Source: JAVWPP01 sp036635835 (GTDB lineage: Bacteria > Bacillota > Clostridia > TANB77 > CAG-465). Taken from it: 45,618 nucleotides of DNA. Every line of letters starts with the position of its first letter. Positions within the stretch are counted from its first letter, which is position 1. Shown here piece after piece: positions 1-7,672 of the stretch. The translations under genes were made by a program, and so were the position numbers. A model generated the notes under the pieces. The model saw nothing but the letters and a program-made list of their open reading frames with translations, was not told where the DNA came from and did not search any database. The DNA lies in contig JAVWPP010000007.1 of assembly GCA_036635835.1 (NCBI GenBank), positions 1 to 45,618 on the forward strand. Reading direction: 5' to 3'.

Positions 1-604
1 ATGGTTTTAGGTCTCCTGTTTCAAAGTATATATTATTTGCTTTAATATATTCATTACGAGTTTTATATTTTATAATAACGGGAATACAACCTGCTTGGAT
101 AATATTATAGTTCATAATAGCTCTTGCGGTTCGCCCGTTTCCATCTTCGAATGGATGAATTCTAACAAACTCGCAATGTGCCCAACATGCATATTCTAAA
201 GGCTCCATTTTAGTCTTATTTATTTTTAGATTTTCTTCAAATGATTTCATCTGATAATATGCTTCTTCTGGTGCTGGCGGTAAATACTCGGATGAACTTA
301 ATCTAACTTCTATATTTCTTAATATACCTCCTATAGTTATATTTTTTAGTACATTATAGTTTATATCTTTAATATCTTTTAGGTTTAAAATATGGCTCCT
401 ATCCTTTGCAAGATTAATTAACCATCTGAAATTTTCTTGTATATTTTTTTCCGCAAGCTCATAATATTTAGGATCTTTTAGTTTATATATCCGCTCTATA
501 AGGACTGAATTTTCTGAAACGTTTTCTATAAAATTTTCTAAAATAAACTCTTTTCTTTTGAGACATACATTATTAAAATTATCTGAAACTTCATCAAAGA
601 TCAT
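1..604 (-). CDS. Fic family protein (3' end outside window)
   Basis: Fic enzymes transfer AMP or related groups onto hydroxyls of target proteins. The core motif HPFEDGNGRTAR starts at residue 150 and keeps the catalytic His150 and the phosphate-binding Gly/Asn residues, so the enzyme looks active. NSVLIER at residues 32-38 lies where class II Fic proteins carry the autoinhibitory (S/T)xxxE(G/N) helix, but with Arg in place of Gly/Asn; that match is my inference. This Arg38 is encoded by CGG (491-493), one of only six in-frame CGG codons in the window, and here the frame continues unshifted. The ATG at 604 follows an AGGAG site. About 201 residues are visible and the C-terminus runs off the left edge. 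Target and partner are unknown; no antitoxin gene is seen next to it. Confidence 0.88.
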   Translation of the reverse strand, partial: MIFDEVSDNFNNVCLKRKEFILENFIENVSENSVLIERIYKLKDPKYYELAEKNIQENFRWLINLAKDRSHILNLKDIKDINYNVLKNITIGGILRNIEVRLSSSEYLPPAPEEAYYQMKSFEENLKINKTKMEPLEYACWAHCEFVRIHPFEDGNGRTARAIMNYNIIQAGCIPVIIKYKTRNEYIKANNIYFETGDLKP

Positions 605-684
605 ATTAATTCTCCTTGCTTTATATATTATTATATCTATATTATACAACATTATTATGTAAAAAGCAACCCATATATAGTAAA

Positions 685-708
685 GAAGATAGGCATTTGC
701 CTATCTTC
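685..708 (-). terminator. hairpin after the 71-aa gene
   Basis: A perfect 10-bp stem (685-694 with 699-708) with a 4-base loop lies at the stop codon of the 71-aa gene. The T-run that follows on the minus strand is weak, so termination efficiency is uncertain. Confidence 0.5.
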
Positions 709-923
709 TAATTTTCTTTGCGTATTCCTCTATAAACTGATCCATCTTTAATACTATCTACATATGAATCTTCAAAAAGAATACCTTTTTTGTTTTTCTT
801 ATCTACTCTTTTTTCTCTCTTCATATATATTATATTACCCTTGCTGTAAAACTCTTTATATCTTCTACTTAGTTTATATGATTCTAACTTTTCTTTTAAT
901 ATATTTAACACATTATTTTGCAT
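708..923 (-). CDS. small basic hypothetical protein, 71 aa
   Basis: I do not recognise this protein. It is 71 residues long, rich in Lys, Arg, Glu and Tyr, and has no membrane segment or signal peptide, so it is likely a soluble cytoplasmic protein. The ATG at 923 has a GAGGTGA ribosome binding site. It starts 11 bases after the stop of the 338-aa gene, so the two are probably co-transcribed from the promoter near 2001-2029. The charged, helical-looking N-terminal third could be a protein- or nucleic-acid-binding element, but nothing specific supports that. Confidence 0.6.
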   Translation of the reverse strand: MQNNVLNILKEKLESYKLSRRYKEFYSKGNIIYMKREKRVDKKNKKGILFEDSYVDSIKDGSVYRGIRKEN

Positions 924-934
924 TACATGTCACC

Positions 935-1951
935 TCACATACATATTTTATAGCTATTAAAAAGTGGTACATTTAATATATCTTTTAGGTCATTACATGT
1001 CTCTACTTTAGGTGAGTTTTTCATAACTGCATTAACTACTGTTTGTACTTGCTTTGCTAAATTATTATATAGATACTGCTCTGCTTTTATTTCATTACCA
1101 TTTGCAATATCTACTTGAAACTTTGCATTAGAATAGAAATTATACACAAGTGTATGCCTATCTATATTTAATGTTTTTTCTATAGCATCAAATAAAGAAT
1201 CACTATCTCTTTTTAAAAGCAAAGTAAGAAGCATTTCTAAATCTTTTTTTTGCGTGCATCCATAAGATAACAATTTAAGCATAATGGAATTTGTATAGTT
1301 AACATTGTATAGAATTTCATTATTTAAAGTTTCTTTAAAATCTATCTTTTCATCTTTGTAAATTAAATCATATAGATACATTCTAAGCACGTTGCACGTT
1401 GCTTCTGTTATCCATCTATTCTTTTCTTTAACCGACGTAATAAGATCTGAATTATCTTTTGTTGCTGCAAAAACATGAGTAGAAAATGCTGAATCTAATT
1501 CTAAAACTATTTCCTTGCTACTTACCGAAACTTGTTTAATTTCTGTATCTGTTGTTAGCATTTTTAAGAACTGTTCTATTACCCGAAGTTTCTTTAGTTT
1601 TTCAATATCTTTAGTAAATGGTCCTACTCCTATTTCAGCTTCGTTAACTGCGCAAACCATAGTCCTAATGTCATATTTACGCTTACTAGTTTCTTCTAGT
1701 ATAATTGAAAAAGAACCTGGATATTTGTTTAATGGAAATTCTATAGTTTGTACATATCTGTCGTCTAGTAACTCAAGCTCTGCTCTTTTGTTTCCTGAAA
1801 TAAACTGCGTGTTTTTAACTTTATCTATTATAGTTTTTCTATCTAGTCTATCACTAAAAAAATACACTAGATTTTCTAACACCTCATTAATAAAGTCCGG
1901 ATTCTCTTCATCTAAAAAACAAGTATTTAAATTAATTATTTTTTTGCTCAT
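935..1951 (-). CDS. hypothetical protein, 338 aa
   Basis: Unrecognised cytoplasmic protein without membrane segments. The ATG at 1951 has a strong AAAGGAGG site and a good promoter upstream. The first half looks like a mixed alpha/beta fold (alternating short hydrophobic strands up to about residue 180); the second half is mainly helical and contains LLTLLLKRDSDSLFDAIEKT-like amphipathic segments. Codon 123 is CGG (1583-1585). Reading continues in frame 0 after it, and a +1 shift here would give Gly followed at once by a stop (GGG TAA). It forms an operon with the 71-aa gene. I cannot assign a function. Confidence 0.65.
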   Translation of the reverse strand: MSKKIINLNTCFLDEENPDFINEVLENLVYFFSDRLDRKTIIDKVKNTQFISGNKRAELELLDDRYVQTIEFPLNKYPGSFSIILEETSKRKYDIRTMVCAVNEAEIGVGPFTKDIEKLKKLRVIEQFLKMLTTDTEIKQVSVSSKEIVLELDSAFSTHVFAATKDNSDLITSVKEKNRWITEATCNVLRMYLYDLIYKDEKIDFKETLNNEILYNVNYTNSIMLKLLSYGCTQKKDLEMLLTLLLKRDSDSLFDAIEKTLNIDRHTLVYNFYSNAKFQVDIANGNEIKAEQYLYNNLAKQVQTVVNAVMKNSPKVETCNDLKDILNVPLFNSYKICM

Positions 1952-2000
1952 AAAGCATCCTCCTTTAATTAAAGTAGATTATTATATTTTTATCTTATTC

Positions 2001-2029
2001 ATTTTATCACACTTTATGTAAACTGTCAA
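2001..2029 (-). promoter_or_regulatory. sigma-A promoter for the 338-aa/71-aa operon
   Basis: On the minus strand TTGACA (2024-2029) is separated by 17 bases from TAAAAT (2001-2006). The ATG of the 338-aa gene lies about 50 bases downstream. Confidence 0.75.
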
Positions 2030-2040
2030 TGATGCGAAAG

Positions 2041-2074
2041 AAAAATGCAAAGTATATTAATACTTCGCATTTTT
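2041..2074 (-). terminator. terminator after the small membrane protein genes
   Basis: A 15-bp stem with one A/C mismatch (2041-2055 with 2060-2074) and a 4-base loop is followed on the minus strand by a T-rich run. It separates the two tiny genes from the 338-aa operon. Confidence 0.75.
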
Positions 2075-2119
2075 TCTGTATATTTTTTTATTTATTTTCA
2101 CTTATTTTTTTGTTTACTT

Positions 2120-2275
2120 TTACCACTTATTTTTATCTTTCTTTTCTCTTCTTGCTTCTAAATAATAATCTAAACCTATTGCTACACAAACGCATATAAA
2201 AATTAACGCGGCTAATGAAATTATACCTACTATAATATATAAAAGAATCATGGTACTTATTAATGAACTAAGCAT
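2120..2275 (-). CDS. small single-pass membrane protein, 51 aa
   Basis: The start ATG at 2275 is preceded by AGGAGTGG at a good distance. The protein has one hydrophobic segment (about residues 5-34, with ILLYIIVGIISLAALIFICV inside it) followed by a charged tail rich in Lys, Arg and Glu (LEARREKKDKNKW). By the positive-inside rule the basic tail should face the cytoplasm. It lies 62 bases downstream of another tiny membrane protein gene with the same organisation and ends just before a good terminator. The family is not recognised. A role as a membrane regulator or a hydrophobic toxin-like peptide is conceivable but unsupported. Confidence 0.6.
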   Translation of the reverse strand: MLSSLISTMILLYIIVGIISLAALIFICVCVAIGLDYYLEARREKKDKNKW

Positions 2276-2337
2276 ATACACCACTCCTATTATTTTTTTA
2301 TACTACTTTAATCTTGCTATTTATTTTTTTCTAGATA

Positions 2338-2478
2338 CTACTTTTTTTCATTACGCTTCCCTACGAAAAAATCTATAAATGAAATACCTACTATAGCTAG
2401 AACTATCATACCTACAAAAGCAAAAACTTGCATAAATACAACAAACATAATTGTGAAAAAAACAGCTTCACTAAACAT
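2338..2478 (-). CDS. small single-pass membrane protein, 46 aa
   Basis: The ATG at 2478 follows a strong GGAGGA site. The 46-residue product is almost entirely hydrophobic (residues 5-40) and ends with a short basic tail, GKRNEKK. It resembles the next gene (2120-2275) in layout but not clearly in sequence, and the two are probably co-transcribed towards the terminator at 2041-2074. An upstream -10-like TATAAT is present near 2530, in the divergent region shared with the first GGDEF gene. No family recognised. Confidence 0.6.
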   Translation of the reverse strand: MFSEAVFFTIMFVVFMQVFAFVGMIVLAIVGISFIDFFVGKRNEKK

Positions 2479-2567
2479 ATAATCTCCTCCATATTTTTTA
2501 ATTAAAAAATATCTAATTTCTTTTAAGTATATTATACACTATATGTCAAGTTTTTTTAAAATGCATA

Positions 2568-2597
2568 TTGCAAAAATAAAAGTATACGTGTTATACT
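2568..2597 (+). promoter_or_regulatory. promoter of the first GGDEF gene
   Basis: TTGCAA (2568-2573), an 18-base spacer and TATACT (2592-2597) stand about 24 bases before the ATG at 2621, which has an AAAGGAG site. Confidence 0.65.
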
Positions 2598-2620
2598 AAA
2601 AGTATAAAGGAGATTATCTT

Positions 2621-3796
2621 ATGGATATTTTTTTAAAAGTAGATATAAATCTATTCCTTGCACTATATCTTGCGGTCTTTTCGCTATATATTGCAGGCCA
2701 AATAAATAAGACATCTAAAGCCGGAAAATACCTTATAGTAGGTATTGGCTTTTTAATATTTGAACTTGTACTAGAAGCTATATTGCAATTAATAGAGATG
2801 GCAAATTTGGTTCAGTTCGCAAAAATATTTCCGGTTATGTACTCGGTATATTTAATGTCTTCTTTATTTATACCATACTTTTTTATGCTCTTCATTTTTA
2901 CATATGTAAACCCAGAATACGACCTTACAAAGAAAAAAATATTTGCTTTTAGCTTGCCTGTTGTACTAACAATTATAGCTATTGTAACAAACATATTTAC
3001 ACACTTTGTATTTACAATAAATGATGGCATATATATAACTAGAAACTTTTTATTTATACCTATTTTAACATTTGCTTTTGCGTATAATGTTTTTGCTATA
3101 ATTTTTCTTATCAATCATAGAAAAAGACTTTCTAACTTTGAGCTTACAGTTTTAATAGTACTAGAAATAACTCCAATAATAGGAGCTGCAATTCAGTTTG
3201 GAAGTAGAATATTCCTTGCACTTTGGTCAATTAACGCAGTTGGTAATATAATTTTACTTGCTATATTGCAAGACAAAGCTATAAGTTTTGACGTACTTAC
3301 TAAAGCTCTTACAAGAAATAGTTTTGATAGATTTTTAGATGGACTTTCTAAGAAAAATGACTCTAACTTTTCAATAGCTTTTATAGACTTAGATGACTTT
3401 AAAATGGTTAACGATATGTATGGACACGCAGAAGGAGACTTTGCTCTTACAACGTTTGCATCTCTTGTAATGTCTGTACTTCCAAAAGGCTGTAAACTAG
3501 TTAGATACGGCGGAGATGAATTTTTAATTTACTTTAATACTTTAAACATAGAAAACGTAAAAAGCATGTTATGCGAAATAGAGCAAACAATTAATAAATA
3601 CAATAAGACATCTACAAAAGATTATGATCTTAAATATTCTTGCGGCTATGAAGCTTACGATAAAGAAAAATATTTATCTGCTTCTCAGCTTATACGTAAC
3701 GTAGATAAAACAATGTATAATATTAAACTAGATAAAAAATTTGCAAATTCACCTAGGAAAAAAACAGAAAAAATACGTATAAATGAAGTTAGATAA
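2621..3796 (+). CDS. membrane-bound diguanylate cyclase (GGDEF), copy 1
   Basis: Predicted diguanylate cyclase making cyclic di-GMP from two GTP. About seven hydrophobic segments fill residues 8-220, forming an integral-membrane sensor, and the cytoplasmic GGDEF domain follows from about 225. The catalytic motif RYGGDEF (GGDEF at 297-301), the metal-binding FIDLDDF (about 254-260) and GHAEGD (268-273) are intact. The usual inhibitory RxxD I-site before GGDEF is missing (PKGC instead), so feedback inhibition by product is not expected. It is first of three tandem homologues, each followed by a similar terminator, suggesting separate transcription. It is clearly more diverged from copies 2 and 3 than they are from each other. 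Confidence 0.9.
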   Translation: MDIFLKVDINLFLALYLAVFSLYIAGQINKTSKAGKYLIVGIGFLIFELVLEAILQLIEMANLVQFAKIFPVMYSVYLMSSLFIPYFFMLFIFTYVNPEYDLTKKKIFAFSLPVVLTIIAIVTNIFTHFVFTINDGIYITRNFLFIPILTFAFAYNVFAIIFLINHRKRLSNFELTVLIVLEITPIIGAAIQFGSRIFLALWSINAVGNIILLAILQDKAISFDVLTKALTRNSFDRFLDGLSKKNDSNFSIAFIDLDDFKMVNDMYGHAEGDFALTTFASLVMSVLPKGCKLVRYGGDEFLIYFNTLNIENVKSMLCEIEQTINKYNKTSTKDYDLKYSCGYEAYDKEKYLSASQLIRNVDKTMYNIKLDKKFANSPRKKTEKIRINEVR

Positions 3797-3799
3797 TAT

Positions 3800-3838
3800 A
3801 AGCTGTATTGACACTTGTTGATACAGCTTTTGTTTTCC
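3800..3838 (+). terminator. terminator after GGDEF copy 1
   Basis: The stem AAGCTGTAT (3800-3808) pairs with ATACAGCTT (3821-3829) and is followed by TTTTGTTTT. A closely related hairpin with the same loop bases follows GGDEF copy 2. Confidence 0.8.
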
Positions 3839-3857
3839 CATTTTTTCAAGATACATA

Positions 3858-3886
3858 TGTACACTTGATATTTTATATGATATAAT
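3858..3886 (+). promoter_or_regulatory. extended -10 promoter of GGDEF copy 2
   Basis: TGTACA (3858-3863) lies 17 bases from TATAAT (3881-3886), which is preceded by the extended -10 element TGA. The stretch around the -10 is conserved upstream of copy 3. Confidence 0.6.
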
Positions 3887-3906
3887 TTTTTACATAGGTG
3901 ATTAAA

Positions 3907-5112
3907 ATGAATAATATAATTAGCGCACACGATCTTATTGATGTTGTATATACAGTAGATTTAAACTTTGCAACCTTTGTAATTTTACTTTGTATATATC
4001 TAAACTCAAGAAGTAAACTTAATAGAAAGCTTCCCTCTTCTCAGTACTTATCTGCAACAACAATTTTACTACTTGGGCAGCTTTTCATAGAATCTTTTAC
4101 ATATTTTCTATGTAAAATTAGAGAGCCATCGCTAATCCCTCTTACTGTTTTTTTATATACTTTTTTATACCTCGTCGCGCCAGCTACTAGCTTTATATTT
4201 ATGATGTTTATACAAAAATATATTGATGGAGAAAAAGCATATTCTAAAACTAAAACATTTATGATGGCATTTCCTGCACTTGTAACTTTAGTGCTATTAG
4301 GTACAAATGTATTTACTGGGCTTTGCTTTAGAATTACAACAGATAACGCATATTCTAGGGGCCCTGCTTTTAACATTGCAACTCTAATTACAGTTACATA
4401 TTTGATAGGTATCGTCATATTCCTTTTTATACACAGAAAAAAATTAACTATAAAGGAATACTGGATATTTAATTTCTTTGCTATATTACCCCTTCTAGGA
4501 GGCATAGCACAGACATTTTTCTTTGGCATACTTGTAATGTGGGATGCATCTGCTTTTTCTATTATACTTATATATATTTATTTACAAGCAAATGTAACTA
4601 AGCTAGATTCATTAACTAAAGCAAATTCTAGAAGCTCTTTTGAAACATATTTAGATGGACTAAATAAGGACTCTATATTCTCTCTTGCTTTTATAGATTT
4701 AGATGATTTCAAATCTATAAACGATAAATTTGGTCACGCAGAAGGAGATATTGCTTTAAAGAATTTTAGCTATATTGTACAAAACACAATAGATAAACAT
4801 TCAACACTTGCAAGGTATGGCGGAGATGAATTTGTAATTTGTTTTAACTATACAGATTTAGATAAAGTAAAGGAAACACTTGATAGAATAACAGAAGAAG
4901 TTACTGCGTATAATAAGAAAATACGTAAGCCTTATGAAGTTAAATTTTCTTACGGATATGATGCTTTTGATAACACAAAATATATAACTCCTACGCATCT
5001 TTTAAAAACAATAGATACGCAAATGTATGAACACAAATTAAATAAAAAACTTGTGCAGTATACTAAGAATCATAAATCTATACTTATGCATAAAGAAAAT
5101 ATGAAAAACTAA
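3907..5112 (+). CDS. membrane-bound diguanylate cyclase (GGDEF), copy 2
   Basis: Same architecture as copy 1: a multi-pass membrane region (residues about 15-230) followed by a GGDEF domain with FIDLDDF, GHAEGD and RYGGDEF intact. The I-site RxxD is again missing (DKHS at that place). I start it at the ATG at 3907 because AGGTGA (3896-3901) is the ribosome binding site; the upstream in-frame GTG at 3898 is part of that site. The product is 401 residues. Bases 4018-5042 are identical to copy 3, while the flanking 110 bases at the 5' end and the last 70 coding bases differ. Predicted to raise cyclic di-GMP in response to a membrane signal; the ligand is unknown. Confidence 0.9.
   Translation: MNNIISAHDLIDVVYTVDLNFATFVILLCIYLNSRSKLNRKLPSSQYLSATTILLLGQLFIESFTYFLCKIREPSLIPLTVFLYTFLYLVAPATSFIFMMFIQKYIDGEKAYSKTKTFMMAFPALVTLVLLGTNVFTGLCFRITTDNAYSRGPAFNIATLITVTYLIGIVIFLFIHRKKLTIKEYWIFNFFAILPLLGGIAQTFFFGILVMWDASAFSIILIYIYLQANVTKLDSLTKANSRSSFETYLDGLNKDSIFSLAFIDLDDFKSINDKFGHAEGDIALKNFSYIVQNTIDKHSTLARYGGDEFVICFNYTDLDKVKETLDRITEEVTAYNKKIRKPYEVKFSYGYDAFDNTKYITPTHLLKTIDTQMYEHKLNKKLVQYTKNHKSILMHKENMKN
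4018..5042 (+). repeat. 1,025-base perfect direct repeat, unit 1
   Basis: Reading the two copies side by side I found no mismatch with 5360-6384. The identity stops at 4017 (A versus G) and 5043 (T versus C). Silent differences are frequent outside these limits, so the identity has sharp edges inside the coding sequence. Confidence 0.92.
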
Positions 5113-5140
5113 AAATACATATAAATAACGTTAGATAAAA

Positions 5141-5178
5141 AAGCTGTACTCACACTTGTTGATATAGCTTTTATTTTT
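5141..5178 (+). terminator. terminator after GGDEF copy 2
   Basis: AAGCTGTA (5141-5148) pairs with TATAGCTT (5163-5170, one G-T pair) and is followed by a T-rich run. It resembles the terminator after copy 1, so gene and terminator were duplicated together. Confidence 0.75.
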
Positions 5179-5200
5179 TTGCTTTTTTTTAATATATATA

Positions 5201-5229
5201 TATACGCCTAATATTTTATATGATATAAT
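5201..5229 (+). promoter_or_regulatory. extended -10 promoter of GGDEF copy 3
   Basis: TGATATAAT (extended -10; TATAAT at 5224-5229) lies in a block that matches the copy 2 promoter. The -35 is poor (TATACG, 5201-5206). Confidence 0.5.
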
Positions 5230-5248
5230 TTTTTTATAGGTGATTAAA

Positions 5249-6457
5249 ATGAATAATATATTTAATATTAGCGATCTTATTGATGTTGTATATACTGTAG
5301 ATCTAAACTTTGCAACGTTTGTAATTTTACTTTGTATATATCTAAACTCAAGAAGTAAGCTTAATAGAAAGCTTCCCTCTTCTCAGTACTTATCTGCAAC
5401 AACAATTTTACTACTTGGGCAGCTTTTCATAGAATCTTTTACATATTTTCTATGTAAAATTAGAGAGCCATCGCTAATCCCTCTTACTGTTTTTTTATAT
5501 ACTTTTTTATACCTCGTCGCGCCAGCTACTAGCTTTATATTTATGATGTTTATACAAAAATATATTGATGGAGAAAAAGCATATTCTAAAACTAAAACAT
5601 TTATGATGGCATTTCCTGCACTTGTAACTTTAGTGCTATTAGGTACAAATGTATTTACTGGGCTTTGCTTTAGAATTACAACAGATAACGCATATTCTAG
5701 GGGCCCTGCTTTTAACATTGCAACTCTAATTACAGTTACATATTTGATAGGTATCGTCATATTCCTTTTTATACACAGAAAAAAATTAACTATAAAGGAA
5801 TACTGGATATTTAATTTCTTTGCTATATTACCCCTTCTAGGAGGCATAGCACAGACATTTTTCTTTGGCATACTTGTAATGTGGGATGCATCTGCTTTTT
5901 CTATTATACTTATATATATTTATTTACAAGCAAATGTAACTAAGCTAGATTCATTAACTAAAGCAAATTCTAGAAGCTCTTTTGAAACATATTTAGATGG
6001 ACTAAATAAGGACTCTATATTCTCTCTTGCTTTTATAGATTTAGATGATTTCAAATCTATAAACGATAAATTTGGTCACGCAGAAGGAGATATTGCTTTA
6101 AAGAATTTTAGCTATATTGTACAAAACACAATAGATAAACATTCAACACTTGCAAGGTATGGCGGAGATGAATTTGTAATTTGTTTTAACTATACAGATT
6201 TAGATAAAGTAAAGGAAACACTTGATAGAATAACAGAAGAAGTTACTGCGTATAATAAGAAAATACGTAAGCCTTATGAAGTTAAATTTTCTTACGGATA
6301 TGATGCTTTTGATAACACAAAATATATAACTCCTACGCATCTTTTAAAAACAATAGATACGCAAATGTATGAACACAAATTAAACAAAAAACTTATGCAG
6401 TATACTAAGAATCAAAAATCTGTACTTATGCATAAAGAGAACCTGAAAAATAAGTAG
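5249..6457 (+). CDS. membrane-bound diguanylate cyclase (GGDEF), copy 3
   Basis: Nearly identical to copy 2 in protein sequence. Differences are confined to residues 5-8 (FNIS instead of ISAH) and a few C-terminal residues, where it is one residue longer (402). Catalytic FIDLDDF, GHAEGD and RYGGDEF motifs are intact and the I-site is absent. The start is the ATG at 5249 with AGGTGA just upstream; the in-frame GTG at 5240 belongs to the binding site. Its stop codon lies inside the stem of the terminator at 6448-6477. Possible dosage amplification or a recent gene-conversion partner of copy 2; no sign of inactivation. Confidence 0.9.
   Translation: MNNIFNISDLIDVVYTVDLNFATFVILLCIYLNSRSKLNRKLPSSQYLSATTILLLGQLFIESFTYFLCKIREPSLIPLTVFLYTFLYLVAPATSFIFMMFIQKYIDGEKAYSKTKTFMMAFPALVTLVLLGTNVFTGLCFRITTDNAYSRGPAFNIATLITVTYLIGIVIFLFIHRKKLTIKEYWIFNFFAILPLLGGIAQTFFFGILVMWDASAFSIILIYIYLQANVTKLDSLTKANSRSSFETYLDGLNKDSIFSLAFIDLDDFKSINDKFGHAEGDIALKNFSYIVQNTIDKHSTLARYGGDEFVICFNYTDLDKVKETLDRITEEVTAYNKKIRKPYEVKFSYGYDAFDNTKYITPTHLLKTIDTQMYEHKLNKKLMQYTKNQKSVLMHKENLKNK
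5360..6384 (+). repeat. 1,025-base perfect direct repeat, unit 2
   Basis: Offset of 1,342 bases from unit 1 (4018-5042). It covers the membrane region from about residue 38 and almost the whole GGDEF domain. Confidence 0.92.
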
Positions 6458-6477
6458 AAAATTCTACTTATTTTTTT
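6448..6477. terminator. bidirectional terminator between convergent genes
   Basis: AAATAAGTAG (6448-6457) pairs with CTACTTATTT (6464-6473), followed by T7. It carries the TAG of GGDEF copy 3 and overlaps the end of the convergent gene at 6476. Confidence 0.8.
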
Positions 6478-6940
6478 ATACATATTCCTTAAACTGCTTT
6501 ATATTTTTATCTTCAATTGTAAGCAATTTCGTAGCTATTTTTTTTATTCCTTTTGTATATATATTTTGTCCATTACTTAGCTTTTTAGAAACATCTATTT
6601 TACCAGCAGATGCACCTTTAATAAGCTGCTTTGCAAGAAATGAATCATCTACTTTTTCTATTTCATTTACTTCTAAAAAGTCGTATGAAAAAATATTAGA
6701 CTTTATATTTTTTTCATCTTTTATTTTTTTTATAATAGTTTTTTCTTTTAGCAAATCTAAATTATATGAATCTAGCTTTTCTATACATTCACTCATAAGA
6801 GCATCATAATCATAAACCCTTGTATCTAAAAGAGTAAGCATATCTTCTGTCTCGCAAACATATGCTACGTTTTCACAGGCGTCTCTTGCTTTCATAGCAC
6901 TCATGTATATATACTTTAAAAATTCTATGTTTTTGTCCAT
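6476..6940 (-). CDS. small helical protein, 154 aa, possibly ferritin-like
   Basis: Predicted soluble, all-helical protein. The N-terminus (MDKNIEFLKYIYMSAMKARD) and the C-terminus (residues about 110-154) resemble a family of roughly 150-residue Clostridia proteins of unknown function with a four-helix, ferritin-like layout; this is from memory and tentative. No complete set of diiron ligands is apparent. I start it at the ATG at 6940, because AAAGGTGG precedes it with about 8 bases; the upstream in-frame GTG at 6952 overlaps that site. It is the last gene of a minus-strand series that includes the two membrane-anchored paralogues. Confidence 0.65.
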   Translation of the reverse strand: MDKNIEFLKYIYMSAMKARDACENVAYVCETEDMLTLLDTRVYDYDALMSECIEKLDSYNLDLLKEKTIIKKIKDEKNIKSNIFSYDFLEVNEIEKVDDSFLAKQLIKGASAGKIDVSKKLSNGQNIYTKGIKKIATKLLTIEDKNIKQFKEYV

Positions 6941-6980
6941 AAAAAATACCACCTTTCATAGGTAGTATTTGTTTTAATTC

Positions 6981-7604
6981 TTACAGTATACCATTGTCTA
7001 AAATTTTAGCTTGAATTTGTCTTGCAAACTCAAAGTATTCTGCTCTAAAAGTTTTTTCTGGGTTGCTAACTAGTTTAGGTAGTATTCCAATTGTATATTC
7101 CGGATTATATATATCGTTTCTTTGAATGTTTAATTTTATAGATTTCAACTTATAATCTACTTCATCTTTTCCTACATAAACTTCTTTATCGTTTACTTCC
7201 ATTTCGCATTTAATTATATTATCTATATCATAATAATTAATTAAAAAATCTTTAGCATTTTGTACTATAGATATTATAGCCATCTTTTTATCATTGTCAT
7301 CAAAGCAGGCCATTTTTAAATATGTTGATTTACCTACATTTTCTACTGGGCTTACTATTTCAAAATCTACGCTGAATTTTTTAGCTTTAAGTTTTTCTTT
7401 TGCTTCAAACATTTTCTTACCTAGAATATCAAAAGTCGCTTGATCTTTTATATTAGTATTACTAAGCTCTCTTGCTTTTCTATATGCCTCTTTATCCTCA
7501 TCTTGAATTGAATCTTCATCCTTTGTATTTAATATAAGATACGTAAATGCAAGTCCAAATATAAGTACTGTTATAGTAACTCCTACTGTAAATAATGCGT
7601 CCAT
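6981..7604 (-). CDS. membrane-anchored protein, 207 aa (paralogue A)
   Basis: One N-terminal membrane segment (residues about 5-26) is followed by a charged linker and a globular domain of about 130 residues. The latter half matches the neighbour at 7673-8257: both have VSPVE, a YDI-x(3)-LI/IIK region, SIKL(N/D)I(R/Q), and a C-terminal NPxYxIG(I/L)LPKxVxNPE. Function not recognised. The tandem position and shared core indicate gene duplication, and the two products may form a membrane-associated pair. The ATG at 7604 follows a GGGGG-rich site. Confidence 0.65.
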   Translation of the reverse strand: MDALFTVGVTITVLIFGLAFTYLILNTKDEDSIQDEDKEAYRKARELSNTNIKDQATFDILGKKMFEAKEKLKAKKFSVDFEIVSPVENVGKSTYLKMACFDDNDKKMAIISIVQNAKDFLINYYDIDNIIKCEMEVNDKEVYVGKDEVDYKLKSIKLNIQRNDIYNPEYTIGILPKLVSNPEKTFRAEYFEFARQIQAKILDNGIL

Positions 7605-7672
7605 ATTTTTATCCCCCTCTAATTATTTTTTCTTTGTTTTCATACTTTAAAATTTATTTATTTAAGATATAT

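Noticed and set aside
1515..2021. Plus-strand open frame of 168 codons over the 338-aa gene
   Set aside because: It is opposite a gene with a strong binding site and promoter, has a Ser/Leu/Phe composition typical of antisense shadows, and lacks a binding site of its own.
3898..3907. Upstream GTG start for GGDEF copies 2 and 3 (3898 and 5240)
   Set aside because: The GTG is the AGGTG ribosome binding site of the ATG at 3907 (5249). Choosing it would leave no binding site.
4041..4529. Antisense open frames of 162 codons in GGDEF copies 2 and 3 (4041-4529 and 5383-5871)
   Set aside because: They are identical to each other only because the underlying genes are; no binding site or promoter and a shadow-like composition.
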